64,000 nt of DNA, taken from contig JAPDOI010001311.1 in the NCBI GenBank assembly GCA_029168955.1, positions 62,001 to 126,000 on the forward strand. The letters are read 5' to 3'. Every line of letters starts with the position of its first letter. Positions within the stretch are counted from its first letter, which is position 1. Source of the DNA: Aplectana chamaeleonis (Eukaryota > Nematoda > Chromadorea > Rhabditida > Cosmocercidae). Shown piece by piece: positions 19,900 to 31,109 of this stretch. Under the pieces are notes generated by a model. It was given only the letters and a program-made list of their open reading frames with translations. It did no database searches and was not told the origin of the DNA. The translations under genes and the position numbers were made by a program.

Positions 19900-21660
19900 A
19901 CGATTGGCTTGTCCCGTCACACCACAACAGAAAGTGGCCACATTCCCATGGTTTCACGGGCAGGAGGTACTTCAAGTTTTGTTGAAGTGGCGTCGGTCCT
20001 CTTCCGTTACCCCAGATCAAATACCTTTTGCGTTCATCATAAAAGTTGCACATGTGCTTGCTGATCCACTGGCATACATTTATAACCAATCCATGATGTT
20101 TAGTGAAGTCCCGTCGCTCTGGCGTCATTCTTTTGTTACTCCGATTTTGAAGAAGCAACCTTATAATGATCCGGAAAATTATAGACCAGTGAGTATCACA
20201 TCGCTGTTTTGCAGGCTTTTCGAAAAAATACTGAAAACTCACATTGTCTCGCACTTACAATGTAACGGTATAATACCACCTGCACAGCACGGTTTTGTAA
20301 GTGGAAGGTCTGTGGAGACAAACTTACTGGAGTGCGTCAACCAATGGTCACATATTCTTGATGATAAGGGTGCATGAGATGTGATATACTTGGACTTTGC
20401 GAGAGCGTTCGATAGGGTCAGTCATGGCAAATTGATGTATAAAATCAAAAAACTAGGATTTCACCCACTGGTGGCTAGCTGGATTGAATCGTACTTGAAT
20501 CAGAGGACATTCCAGGTGAAGGTCAGATCATCTCTTTCCTCCGTTCGTTATGCGAAAAGTGGGGTACCCCAGGGTGGGGTACTTTCCCGATTCTGTTTAA
20601 CATTTTTGTGGCTGAAATGCCAACAGTTCTTTTCGAGGCTGGTGTAGTCTGCAAGCAATATGCTGATGACTTGAAGTTTTATCGTCGAATTGGCTCACTC
20701 AGTGATTGTAATAAAATCCAAGATGCGATTTCAGCTGCGCAGCAGTGGTCAGGTAAATGGCAGCTACCTTTAGCACCTCACAAAACCATCCACATGCGTT
20801 TGGGTAGCTCGGAAGTTGATATCAGCTATTTCATGGGAAATCAGGCTATTGTCTCATTGGATGCTGTTAAAGATCTTGGTTTCTTATACAACCACAAATT
20901 GGATTTTTCGAAGCATATTGCAAGTATCCAGAGTAAGGCACGTCTCCAAACCTTTCGTTTATTCAAGGCCCTCTCTACAAACAATGTCACCACTCTATTA
21001 AAGGCCTACAAAGTTTATGTCAGACCAATTTTGGAGTGTGCAACTACAGTTTTCAATCCATGCAGGAGAAAGTATATCGATAGTATGGAAAAATGTCAGA
21101 ATAACTTCTTCTGACATTTTTCCATACTATCGATATACTTTCTTTACATTAGGAGAGGTGGGATAGTGTACAGTCGAATCCCCAAATCGAAGGCAAGGAA
21201 TCGTAGGTTCAAACTTCCTCCACTTGAATCCAGAAGAAAGCTGTTTGATGTGGGCATGGTGCACAAGCTTTTGAATTTCAAAGTGAAAATTAATTTCACA
21301 CAATTCTTCAAACTCTTTCGATCAAGGACAGAGGACCTCGATTTAAAATAAGGGTAAGTAGACCAAAACTAACACTACCGCACACGCTTTCTCATCAGGG
21401 CCGCGTCAGCGTACAATGCGCTTATGAGTTCGATTTCCGAGACAATGGAGTTTCCAAGGTTCAAACGCTTTGCTAAATCCAAGCTTCTTAACGGTGCAGT
21501 TTCCTGAGTTGTCTGGACTAACTTTCCCGGAAAGCTTGTTCTTACTCGTTGAAACTTGTATGCTTTGTTTTGTGATGTATTTCATCATTATTTTTTTTCT
21601 TGCTTTCATACGATTGTCTTAAGCATCGTAATAAATCAAATCAAATCAAAATCAAAGTGC
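19900..21660 (+). pseudogene. CR1/T1-like non-LTR retrotransposon, RT region, broken
   Basis: RT motifs run in order: PDQIPFAFIIK, then NYRPVSITSLFCRLFEKI, QHGFVSGRSVETNLLE, DVIYLDFARAFDRVSH (motif A), SGVPQGGVL (motif B), KQYADDLKFY (YADD at 20659-20670) and the thumb LLKAYKVYVRPILECAT. A C-terminal LPPLESRRKLFDVGMVHKLL block follows near 21210. The order and sequence fit the CR1/Jockey group (T1-like in nematodes). Defects: TGA at 20375-20377 just before motif A, a frameshift near 20592 between motifs B and C, and a snap-back duplication at 21067-21143. The 3' end is an ATCAA-rich tail (about 21632-21655). The 5' part (endonuclease) is missing. Confidence 0.85.
21067..21143. repeat. Perfect 35-bp palindrome in the LINE
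   Basis: Arms 21067-21101 and 21109-21143 are perfect reverse complements (arm begins AGAAAGTATATCGATAGTAT) with a 7-nt spacer. It interrupts the RT C-terminal coding. Confidence 0.95.
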
Positions 21661-22140
21661 AAAACGTTGCGAAATATGCTCCGTCACCTCCAAGTCACAA
21701 CAGAAACAAGAAAATGTGATGAAATTTGGCTTTGAGGTGACAACGCGAGGCTAATTTGCTCTCAATGTCACAACAGGAAGGAGTTGTGGGCTCCAGGTAA
21801 CAACCGGGATTTCCTGAGTTGTCATTGTTGAGCTTCGATTCGAATCTTGCATGTGTTACGTTGTTGTAAACATGCGTTCATCGAGGCATTATAAGGGCAT
21901 GAACGCTAGGGTGAATATGTTGATGGTAAAAGTATTTTTGTGAAGGTAATCAAGACAAATCAGAATTAGTCGTGGTATCAACAATAAAGTGAGCAATCTA
22001 GAATTGGAAAGTCTGTCGAATGCTAAATATGGCAATCATCACTGATGGGAGCGGACACTGGGGCGGTGAATGAAATTTTGGCGTTGGTGTCGCAATTATC
22101 CCTCATGCCCCTGTGAAGTCCATGTGTAGGCGATGAAAAT
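21661..22140. other. Unassigned stretch
   Basis: Non-coding. CAACAGGA / CACAACAG-type short motifs recur near 21700-21830. No genes seen. Confidence 0.3.
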
Positions 22141-22149
22141 AGAAGGTTT

Positions 22150-22915
22150 ATGATCAAGTCTTGGCTCGATTGGTCCCATTTGAGCCGAGAACGGGACGGC
22201 GGGGATTTCGGATCGTTTTAAGCCGAAATCACCGGGGTGTCGCTAGGCGGAGAAAGCCTTCAGACCTGTTGTTACTGTTTCAAAGGAGTGTTCACTAAGA
22301 GAACTTGTGGGCTCGTATGTTTTGCGCCCTAGAGAAGAGTGATTGCTGGGTATCCAGGGGCGTCAAAAGGCGAAAAACGCTGTTTTGGCACACCTGAAAA
22401 GGGTAAAAAATCAAAATCTCCAGATCGGGCTGATGAAATGCTCGTTTAAAAGGGCATCATCAAAGGAGATTACTCTTTGAGTCTCAGGTCGATTGGTCCC
22501 ATTTGAGCCGAGAATGGTACGGCGGTAATTTCGGTATTTTTTTACCCAAAATCACCGGATTGTCGCTAGGCGGAGATAACTTCCGAACCAGTTGCTACTA
22601 TTTTAGAAGAGTCTAAACTAAGTACACTCGTAACCACGAATGTTTTGCGCCTTAGAGAAGAACGATTGCTGGGTCTCCTGGGGCGTCAAAAAAGCGAAAA
22701 AACGCTGTTTTAACACATCTGAAAGGGGTGAAAAATCAAAATCCCCAGAAATGGGCTGCTGTAGTGCTTATTTGAGAAGAGCATCGTGACACGAAGGTTA
22801 ATGGTCGAGTCTCAGGTCGATTGGTCCCATTTGAGCTGCGAACGGGACCCGGGAGGTGATCGAAATGTGGATGCTTGAAAATGGGAGAAATCGAAATTGA
22901 TATTCCTATATGTCA
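22150..22915. repeat. Tandem repeat, about 325-bp unit, between two and three copies
   Basis: Units start near 22168, 22487 and 22816 with CGATTGGTCCCATTTGAGC. Shared blocks are GTCGCTAGGCGGAGA and TTTTGCGCCCTAGAGAAGA, then CGCTGTTTTGGCACA. The third copy is cut. The inverted counterpart on the left side of the LINE is 16175-16474 plus 18506-18720. Confidence 0.75.
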
Positions 22916-23217
22916 TTCTAAATCCCTTCAGAGTGTTCCATTAGAGTATACACAACGGTTATATAAACACATTCAATCGTCCGACCACAATTCCACCTCC
23001 GCGTTTCGCGCACTCGATTGATTGTGTCACGCCTATAGTCCTTGTTGCAGAGTAAGACACTTGAGGGCTCAAAAGAAAGAGCTCTCAATGCTGATTCCAA
23101 CTATCTCCTCAGATTCCAGAATGGACCACTTTGAACAGAGTTATGATAAAAGGACGCGAAAGACGCGTTTTTGCGTCTTTTTCGTCCAAAACGCAAAAGA
23201 TACGGCCTGTATTGTAT
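22916..23217 (+). repeat. Diverged repeat arm, inverted partner of 15840-16140
   Basis: About 300 bp, high identity to 15840-16140 in opposite orientation, ending at the block CAAAAGATACGGCCTGTATTG. It abuts the RTE-like RT fragment. Confidence 0.8.
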
Positions 23218-23227
23218 CTCAACACTG

Positions 23228-23926
23228 ACCGACGTTTAACTTCTTGTTGACAATCTCCTAATACCACCCCAGATGTAACTTCCGCACATCGTTGTTGAAT
23301 ATCAGCTGCATAACTACCATAGTTCTTCAGCAAACAGCCCAAGTTGCAGGAATTATTTACGAGTTTGATACGAGTTTCACACAAAATCCCATCGAAGGCC
23401 TCTGAGAGACCTTGTACCTGATTGCAATTGTCGGGACGGAGACGAAGTCTGTAGGCTGCGGCATGCTTCAGAAACAAGGTTTTCAATCCTTGGCAGTTCT
23501 GTGTTGTTTCAGCGAATAACACAATGTCGTCGGCGTACTCCAGGTCGACAAGGGAGCGTCCTGATGGTGTTAGTATCACGTCCGCAGAAAACTGTTCTGC
23601 AATGATGTCATCACAATGATGATGTCATCAACGGCGAAGTTTAATAGAAAGGTCCTGCTACGGCTCCTTGCCTTAAGGCTTAGACATATATCGAAGTTTC
23701 GCTTCCGCTGGCTCCTGCAGGACGCCTGCAGTTGGCCAGATTCGAAATTAACCAGTAGCAGACCTCTGCGATAGATAGCGGAAGCGAAACGTCGGTGTAT
23801 AGCTAGACCCTCACTCCTATTTTTACCTTGAAAGCTAACGTAAATCCGACAGGTGTACGAACTGCTACTGTTGTTTCTATGTTCATGTCCTCGAACGACT
23901 GCTGGGTCTAATAGAGGCAGGGTCAT
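23228..23926 (-). pseudogene. RTE-like reverse transcriptase fragment
   Basis: Read on the minus strand, an upstream frame ends with FLLNFAVDDI (about 23610-23640), the segment after motif B in RTE-type RTs. The next frame has SGRSLVDLEYADDIVLFAET (YADD at 23526-23537, minus), LKTLFLKHAAAYRLRLRPDN, and LVNNSCNLGCLLKNYGSYAA then DIQQRCAE. A frameshift near 23580 separates the two. The 3' part is replaced by the repeat arm at 23217. The YADDIVLF...LGC(L)LKN...DIQQRCA pattern is the RTE signature. Confidence 0.8.
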
Positions 23927-24379
23927 TAACGAGCATATACCGAAAGACTTATAGAAACACTCTCAGAGTATTGAAAATATAATGTTTTACCATCAAGTCA
24001 GAACCCCAGCAGCTGTGGCTGCATTCTATGGAACCACATATGCGCTCTTGGACAAAGCAACAAACTTCGACTATGCTTCAGAGATTCACGCGGAACAAGA
24101 ACAGGCCTGTCCATAGATGTTGAATCGATTACTATGATCTAGCCCGAAAACGTGGGATGATGAGATTAAACCTAAAAGGAATTACCCCTTCGTGACAATA
24201 TCGACCATGTGTCTATCATTGGGAAGCAATGCCAGTCACTCAGCGCATCTCAGAATAATGAAAACATCTTACATGTAATATAAAATGCCTGAATTAATAT
24301 ACATGTAATATAAATTGACATGTATACATATTACTCGCAAATTATCTCGACCGATGTATGTTACATGTACTCCGCCAAC

Positions 24380-25060
24380 GCGTAGCTAGATGCCTCACAC
24401 GGAAACCAGAGATGCCCAGGGTTTCGGAGACATCTAGTTTAATTTTGACACGAGAATTTACGTATATTACGGAGAGTTTAGCCTCAGTTGGTGAAATTTT
24501 AGCTACAGCACCCGCATATTCTACGCTTATTCTCGTTACAGAACTAGTCCGATCTGACCCACCCAGTCCTGATCCGTACTAGAAAGGCGATCCCCGCTGC
24601 GATCAGGCGCATCGCCGTTTCTTCCCCACAGCCAGCAGCATCCCAGCGGCCAAAATTATCCCTAGCAAGGTCTTTCAGAGAGCGACACGGGATCACCCTC
24701 CACGACCGCCCACAGTGTCAACTTATCCGCGGGTTGACTGTGCCAACACTGTTCGAACGGCATCCCTGGGTTCCGCGTAGCCAGCGCGAATTCAAGATTG
24801 CATTTCAACACAGGCTGTCGCTAAATACGTAGATTCTCACTACAAAACTATAGCGAGAATATACGGGTTTAGCGTCAGAGAGAGGAATGGTTCGAATTCA
24901 GCCTTCGTTTTTACGTAGAATACGCGCAGAATTCGCACCCTTGTAGCCTCGACACAAGAATATGAGGGTTTTAGCTATCATCAGCCAAATCCCATACATA
25001 ATTTACCGCTACATGGAATGGGGCGGCGTTTCAGGCCGCTCCCTCAGGCATCTAGCTACA
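24380..25060 (-). mobile_element. About 680-bp non-coding repeat 'X', copy 2, intact relative to copy 1
   Basis: Inverted counterpart of 10140-11355 without the 504-bp insertion. Ends GTAGCTAGATGCCTCACACG and GCCTCAGGCATCTAGCTACA-like are inverted termini. Flanking DNA on both sides (24260-24370 and 25130-25240) is rich in TACATGTAA motifs. Confidence 0.65.
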
Positions 25061-25474
25061 TGTTGGTAGAGTAATATATCGGACCCTCGCTCGCAGGCCA
25101 AATGTCGCACGTAATATGTTTTTGATGGTGAAAACATAATACATGTAACATAAGAGACAATATACATGTAATTCATCTCCGTCAATGTAAGTTACATGTG
25201 AATTATCTCTACTCAAGCAAATTACATGTAGTATAAGTGTAACATAATTCAAATATCTCTAGCAACTGAGGGCCCATGCTGAACACCTTCTGCAAACCTG
25301 CACAGCATACAAGCCTCTTAGCTTATTGTTAGCGATGAGCGCAGGCCCATTAAATTGACATTCGACGCGGTGGTCACTCCCCCTGGTCGAGTCATTGATC
25401 TCTTGCTACTCATGGTTCGTGCTAATCGTAGAGGAGGATTAGATGGAGCGCGATGAGATGTTTTTGAAGCAGGC

Positions 25475-26250
25475 TTAAAGGCACAGTACACCCTCACACA
25501 TGAATTTTGCGACTTTTGTTTGATTGTGTAGTAGACCGTTCCTATATAACACCTGCCAAGTACAAGACCTCAATTCCTCCAGATAAGCGAGATATAAGCG
25601 ACCACCACAGGCCCGACCTCTTTCGCTCACCACCACAGGCCTGACCCTACCAGATTTCTGAGCTCGATAGCGGCTTGATGGATGGATGAATTCCGACCGC
25701 GTCGCGTTTTTCAGTCCACTGCCAGACTGTCTCCTTAAAAAAAATTGAAAACTTTCTTTAAAGGCACAGGACACCCAGAAAATTATTTTTCAGTTTTTAT
25801 GCTGATTGTAGAGAGGGTGACATGCTAATCACAATGGTATCTTTGAAATCGTCCAAGACCCCTTGTGGACAGAGTTATGGCTTCTTGAAGATGCCTATAT
25901 TTCGAGGGTGAAAATTTGCTGGATGAGTTGCTGTCTCGATCCTGTATCTCTTTTCATTCGCAATCGTTGCGCGAGCGAGCCAGGATAAGGAGACAGTCTG
26001 GCAGTGGACTGAAAAACGCGACGCGGTCGGAATTCATCCATCCATCAAGCCGCTATCGAGCTCAGAAATCTGGTAGGGGTGTGGCCCGTGGTGGTGAGCA
26101 GAGAGAAGGTCGGGTCGCGGTGGTCGCTTATAACTCTCTTATTTGGTGGAAGTGAGATCTCGCATTTGGTACGTGGTATATAGGAGGGGTCTACTACACA
26201 ATCAAATAAAAGTCACAAAATTTATGTCTGAGGGTGTACTAAGCCTTCAA
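25475..26250. mobile_element. Fold-back of TTAA-MITE type with a nested second MITE start
   Basis: Arms 25475-25741 and 25981-26250 pair imperfectly: left TTAAAGGCACAGTACACCCT and CAGTCCACTGCCAGACTGTC; right GACAGTCTGGCAGTGGACTG and AGGGTGTACTAAGCCTTCAA. A second terminal sequence, TTAAAGGCACAGGACACCCA, lies in the loop at 25758, so this is a nested or rearranged pair of the TTAAAGGCA family. Confidence 0.65.
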
Positions 26251-26263
26251 ACCCTAAAATCCT

Positions 26264-27488
26264 GCTTTTCAAAAGTATAGACGCAACATCAGTGCAAAAA
26301 AACTCAAATTTTCATAAGTTCCTCTTTTCGAAGATTCAATAAATAGATGTAACTGTTTGTAACTGCTATTACAAATGCCCCGTGGCACCTGTCTCTTAGA
26401 GGCAGCTAGCACAAATGCCCTGAATATCGCAGAAGTGAGCAACCGGAAGATCGCTAAGATACTCGGGCGTTCATCGAGAGTTGTCAACAGGTATTTGCGT
26501 GATCCTGATTTTCATTGGAAAAAGGCGAAGTCCGGAAGACCAAAGAAGCTGTCTGCCCGAGATGTTCGCCGTGTTAGTCGGCTTGTTTCCAACTCGACTC
26601 TAACGACCGCTGAAGATCGAGCTGAATTGTCGACTTCTGTCTCAAAAACGACTGTTTGGAGGGGCATACGACAAAGTATAAACACCGTATATCGTCGTCT
26701 GTGACCAGCTCCAGGCATCACAGGCGCTCACAAGGCAGCACGGCTACAGTTCGCTAAGAGGAACATGGCGACGGACTGGCCCAAGGTGAGTGCAGGTTAT
26801 TTTTCAGATCACACTGAAACAATTTTGAAGAAAATTCGTGTTTAGGTGATATTTTCCCACTAAAAGAAGTTTGACTTGATTTGTCTCGATAGATATGCCT
26901 ATCACTGGAGGGACCTCCGGGAAGAACCCATGTTTTTCGACAAGCGGAACTTCGTAGGTGGTACTGTCATGGTTTGAGGATCTTTCTGCAGTGACAGCAT
27001 TCTAGAGATTTCGTTCATTTTTCTCTCATATGCGCTCCGCTGAAGTACCATCTCAGGCTCGAAAGCCACCTCTTGACTTTCCTCACGCAGCAGGATAGAG
27101 GGCAGCTTCTTCCTCAACAAGCCGACGCGTCAGTCTACGTGAGTCGGTGGACAAAGGTGTGGTGTGAGGACAGTAAGGTAAAGCAAATGAACTGGCCTGC
27201 ATGTTCTCCGGGTCCTAATCCCGTGGAAAATGGCTGGAGTATGCTGGTACGTGACATTTATGGTCAACCCGGAACGTACGCAAACGCTGAAGGCCTCAGG
27301 TCAGTCATCTGTTCTTCGGACCCCTTGGACGTTCAAGTTTTGCAGAGACTGTTGGATTCGATGCCTAATCACGTTTACGTAGTGATTTCCAAGCCTGGAG
27401 CACCGAACTGCTAGTAAACTTTCATTGTCTGCTGTTTTTGTTAATAAATCTGCTGCAATTAGTCAGTGCGTCTATAGTTTTGAAACGT
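26264..27488 (+). mobile_element. Tc3-like Tc1/mariner element, defunct
   Basis: Inverted termini TTTTCAAAAGTATAGACGCA (26267-26286) and CGTCTATAGTTTTGAAA (27469-27485) bound about 1.2 kb. The transposase starts MPRG at 26375. It shows the HTH region with RKIAKILGRSSRVVNRYLRD, then AKSGRPKKLSARDVRRVSRL. The catalytic part is YAYHWRDLREEPMFF (near 26895), QQADASVYVSRWTK (near 27113) and PNPVENGW (near 27220). This order and wording is close to the Tc3 transposase of nematodes. Confidence 0.85.
26375..27414 (+). pseudogene. Tc3-like transposase, inactivated
   Basis: The DDE/D catalytic triad is damaged. The first site reads IFSH then a TAA where IFSDE is usual (about 26862-26876). The second reads QQADA instead of QQDNA. 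Only the last acid, the E of NPVEN, remains. Further in-frame stops follow (TGA after VMV near 26975, TGA near 27045), and a frame change occurs before 27073. It is shorter than the usual 320-340 residues in any single frame. Confidence 0.85.
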
Positions 27489-27588
27489 GTTCCCCGGATC
27501 CTAATCCCGTCTATATTTTGAAACGCTGTATTTAAGAATTGCTTGATTCCTTAGCTTTATGAAGGTTATATACTCGTTAGATATTGAA

Positions 27589-28290
27589 GCTATACTGCGT
27601 TGAGATAGATGTAAAATCCCTTTATCCGCAACGTTTCGGGTCTTAGACCCTTCTTCAGACGGCTATAAAATTATGTATGTAGCAATGAAAGATGCGGAGG
27701 CGGTAGGAACGTACTGGTGGGAAGGAGATGGAGAAGAGAGTTCTCGCCGATGACCGACTCGCGACCCACGTGGACTGAAAATGACCAATGCCCATGAGTA
27801 GGAATTGTGTATAGATGGCGGTGGTGTTCAGTCCTATCACGCTCTAATCTGTGTGTGATGTTAGCAGCCTCAGTGCCTCTCTCATTTCCTCCGTGTTGTT
27901 CATGGGGGGAAGGTGTGTCTTTATCTCTATGGCCTCTCTAATCTTCCTTTCCAGCTGTGTCCGATATATTCCTGTGCACGATTTCGAAACTCATGTTCAG
28001 TATGTCTCCGAAAGGTATGATGTGATGTCTGTGCCTTGAGAACGCGCTGTTCAGGTAAGATTGGGGAGCCCGTAGCGCTCTCATGTGATCATCAAGGCGA
28101 TATCGTAAGGGCCCTCCAGTTTCTCCAATATAGAACTGTCCACATGCCTCACATCGTACCCTGTAAACCACGTTCTGCATCTCACAGATTTTCTTGTTTC
28201 CTGTGCAGTAAGTACATCCGCTCCTTCTGCAGCGATCTTCACTTAAGGGCGAGACGACGTGAGTGGCTGGCGGAGGGTGGGAGGGGACGG
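27589..28290 (-). mobile_element. Penelope-like element 2, inverted partial left arm with GIY-YIG
   Basis: Inverted copy of 30370-31109. On the minus strand it encodes NVVYRVRCEACGQFYIGETG (GIY-YIG motif, about 28110-28170) followed by LDDHMRALRAP and HRHHIIPFGD. It then runs through a non-coding tail with the hammerhead-like motif at 27631-27658. The match to the right arm stops near 28290. Confidence 0.85.
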
Positions 28291-28309
28291 AAGACAGGAA
28301 AAAGGCACA

Positions 28310-31109
28310 ATCAAAAAAACAGAAGAGAATCCAGAAACGACTTCGTTCTCAGTACATACCACGGAATATTGTTGAACTCAGAGCGACACTGCGTGCAAGA
28401 CCTAAGCTTGAGATGTCAGGGGCGACTTCTACAATATCATGGACAGGCCTGCGATGATCTAAGAGCATCGACGAAGAAGGATAAACTGAGGACGCAAACT
28501 GGAATGAATTACAACGCAATAGTTTTCATCCTCGTAATTTCATCGCATCCACTAACGCTTACTGATTCCACTCCAAGGCGATGTACTATAATTGACGAAG
28601 GCGTGGCAGACCATGAAGGGCATGCCGAAGGCGTGGCAGACCATGAAGTGCTGCCGAGATGTGTGCGTTCATTACGCGTGGCAGTGTATGAAGTAAAAGC
28701 AGCTCTAAACCTCTCGGTCCAAGCTTCGCTCCCCGACCCCCTCATCGACGCAAACTTGAGGATTGAAGTGATGACGTCTCTACAAAGACACGCGTACGCA
28801 CAGCGATGGAAGAGCACAAATCGGGCCGACCCGGTACCTACCTTCACCAACATCTAACTGGAAGAATGCCATTCCCGCGAAAGCAAGTATTGCGTTAGCC
28901 ATCCTTCTTCCCAATTGGACTGCGAGACTGGCCCCATGTTCTAGAGTCAGACATACTCAGGATTCTTGAACATCACCGCAGTTTGAACGTTCCAGACAAC
29001 ATGACCGTATCGGAAAGAAGGATACGGCTCAAGGAAGGCGATGCAATTACGAGTCGACATTGCGATTTTCTATCGGCGACAAGTGTGGAGGCTTTGTCGT
29101 TTATGAGACGTGAAAGATATATTGCACTGTGTACGGAAGATCTCTCTCCGATCCAGAAACTCATTCAATTTCTTCCAAGAACGAAGTGCATAATAAGCTG
29201 CTTGGAAGCTACTTAACACGACCATCAAACACATTTTGGATCAGAAGTTGGACAAGAACGCGTTATGAGAAGAAGTCCTTCCTACCTACGCCTCGTTCCC
29301 CGACCTATTACATCAATTGGTGAAGACGCATAAGCTGCCTGTCACGAAATAGGAGAAGAACCGATAACGGATGCAGTTATTAAAACTCCGTCCCATTGTT
29401 TCCTCGTGTGGCGGACCCCACAGATGCTATTAGTTGGTTTTTACATCAACTCCTGTCTCTCCCTCTACTACGGTTTTCGTGCCGCATCATCTTGCTAACA
29501 CCAGGCAATTTCTGGATAGTCTCAAGAATAGCGACTTTTCGGCTCCGTACGCACTTAGAATACCAAAGTTTCTGACGTCGCCTCCCTTTATACCAACATC
29601 GACACAACAGCAGCAGTAACAGCATGGTGTGAACTCATTACGCCAACATCAAGCATGACGTTTCACCTCCTCGACATTCCAGTACAAAGACATCGAGAGA
29701 CTGCTCACCACAGTAGTCGGCTTCAATTTCTCCAGCTTCCATAATAACATCTACCGCGACAAAAACGCGGCTTGGCTGTGGGAAACAGGCTCAACCCCAC
29801 TCCTTTTGCCATATTGTTTATGGATAGCTCTGAGAAGAAGCACTCTGACTTCGGATGTGGTATATTTTGGCCGCTATATCGACGACATATTCATTTGCAG
29901 CAAAAGGAACAAGGAGCGCTCCGCATAATGTTCTATCGAATCTGAACTCTCACACCATGATTCAATAAGAGGTTGACAGCTGAAGAACCCGGATCGGACG
30001 AAGTACTTACCGTTCCTGAACACCTAAATGAGGATTTCAGGATCATCAGGTTCAGACTGCATGGTACACGAAACCTGCAAATCGAAAAACGATGCTAATC
30101 CATTCGCGTAGCTGTCACCCCTCATTCATGAAAAACAATGTGGTCAGAATTTGGTATATACCTGAGCGAGGAGCCTAACAACCCATAAAAAAAGGAGGAG
30201 GTGTGTAAGAGTCAGTTGGCAGCAATATTGAATGAAAACAGGTTATATGCAGAGCAACATTCACACCTGGCGACGTTATACCGTCACCCTCTCCTGTCTA
30301 ATACTGCACTAACCATCCCCTTTGTTAACGAATCGTTCGCCAAAGATGTCAACGAGGAGCGGTCCGTAGATCCAGCCCTTACCCCTTCGTCTCGTCTTCC
30401 GTCCCCCTCCCACCCTCCGCCAGCTACTCACGTCGTCTCGCCCTTATGAAGATCGCTGCAGAAGGAGCGGACGTACTTACTGCACAGGGAACAAGAAAAT
30501 CTGTGAAATGCAGAACGTGGTTTACAGGGTACGATGTGAGGCATGTGGACAGTTCTATATTGGAGAAACTGGAAGGCCCTTACGATATCGCCTTGATGAG
30601 CACATGAGAGCGCTACGGGCTCCCAATCTTACCCGAACAGCGCGTTCTCAAGGCACAGGACATCACATCATACCTCCGGAGACATACCGAACATGAGTTT
30701 CGAAATCGTGCACAGGAATATATCGGACACAGCTGAAAGGAAGATTAGAGAGGCCATAGAGATAAAGAGACACCTTCCCCCCATGAACAACAGGGAGGAA
30801 ATGAGAGAGGCACTGAGGCTGCTAACATCACACACAGATTAGAGCGTGATAGGACTGAACACCACCGCCATCTATACACAATTCCTACTCATGGGCATTG
30901 GTCATTTTCAGTCCACTTGGGTCGCGAGTCGGTCATCGGCGAGAACTCTCTTCTCCCTCTCCTTCCACCAGTACTTTCCTACCGCCTCCGCATCTTTCAT
31001 TGCTACATACATAATTTTATAGCCGTCTGAAGAAGGTCTAAGACCCGAAACGTTGCGGATAAAGGGATTTTACATCTATCTTAACACGCAGTATAGCTGT
31101 ATTTAAGGT
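28310..31109 (+). pseudogene. Penelope-like element 2, RT plus GIY-YIG, many breaks
   Basis: Pieces of the Penelope RT appear in order across three frames: LRPIVSSCGG near 29390, NTRQFLDSLKNSDFS near 29500, GRYIDDIFICSKR near 29870 (YIDD 29875-29886), and MLIHSRS...NNVVR near 30095. Then come the Cys cluster (near 30470) and GIY-YIG (NVVYRVRCEACGQFYIGETG) at 30511-30570. Stops and frameshifts are frequent, so it is dead. A short 36-bp direct duplication (GAAGGCGTGGCAGACCATGA) lies at 28598-28650. The 3' tail carries the ribozyme-like motif at 31027-31051 and ends near 31109. Confidence 0.8.
31027..31051 (+). ncRNA. Hammerhead-like core motif in the Penelope element tail
   Basis: CTGAAGA (matches CUGANGA), a GGTC/GACC hairpin, then GAAAC. 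The mirrored copy at 27631-27658 has a perfect 5-bp GGGTC/GACCC hairpin. Penelope-like elements are known to carry minimal hammerhead ribozymes in their terminal repeats. I could not place the third stem and its cleavage site, so this may be an inactive variant. Confidence 0.45.

Noticed and set aside
28036..28857. 273-codon plus-strand frame
   Set aside because: Its first part is antisense to the GIY-YIG coding of the inverted Penelope arm, and the rest crosses the arm boundary near 28290. Real RT pieces lie in other frames.
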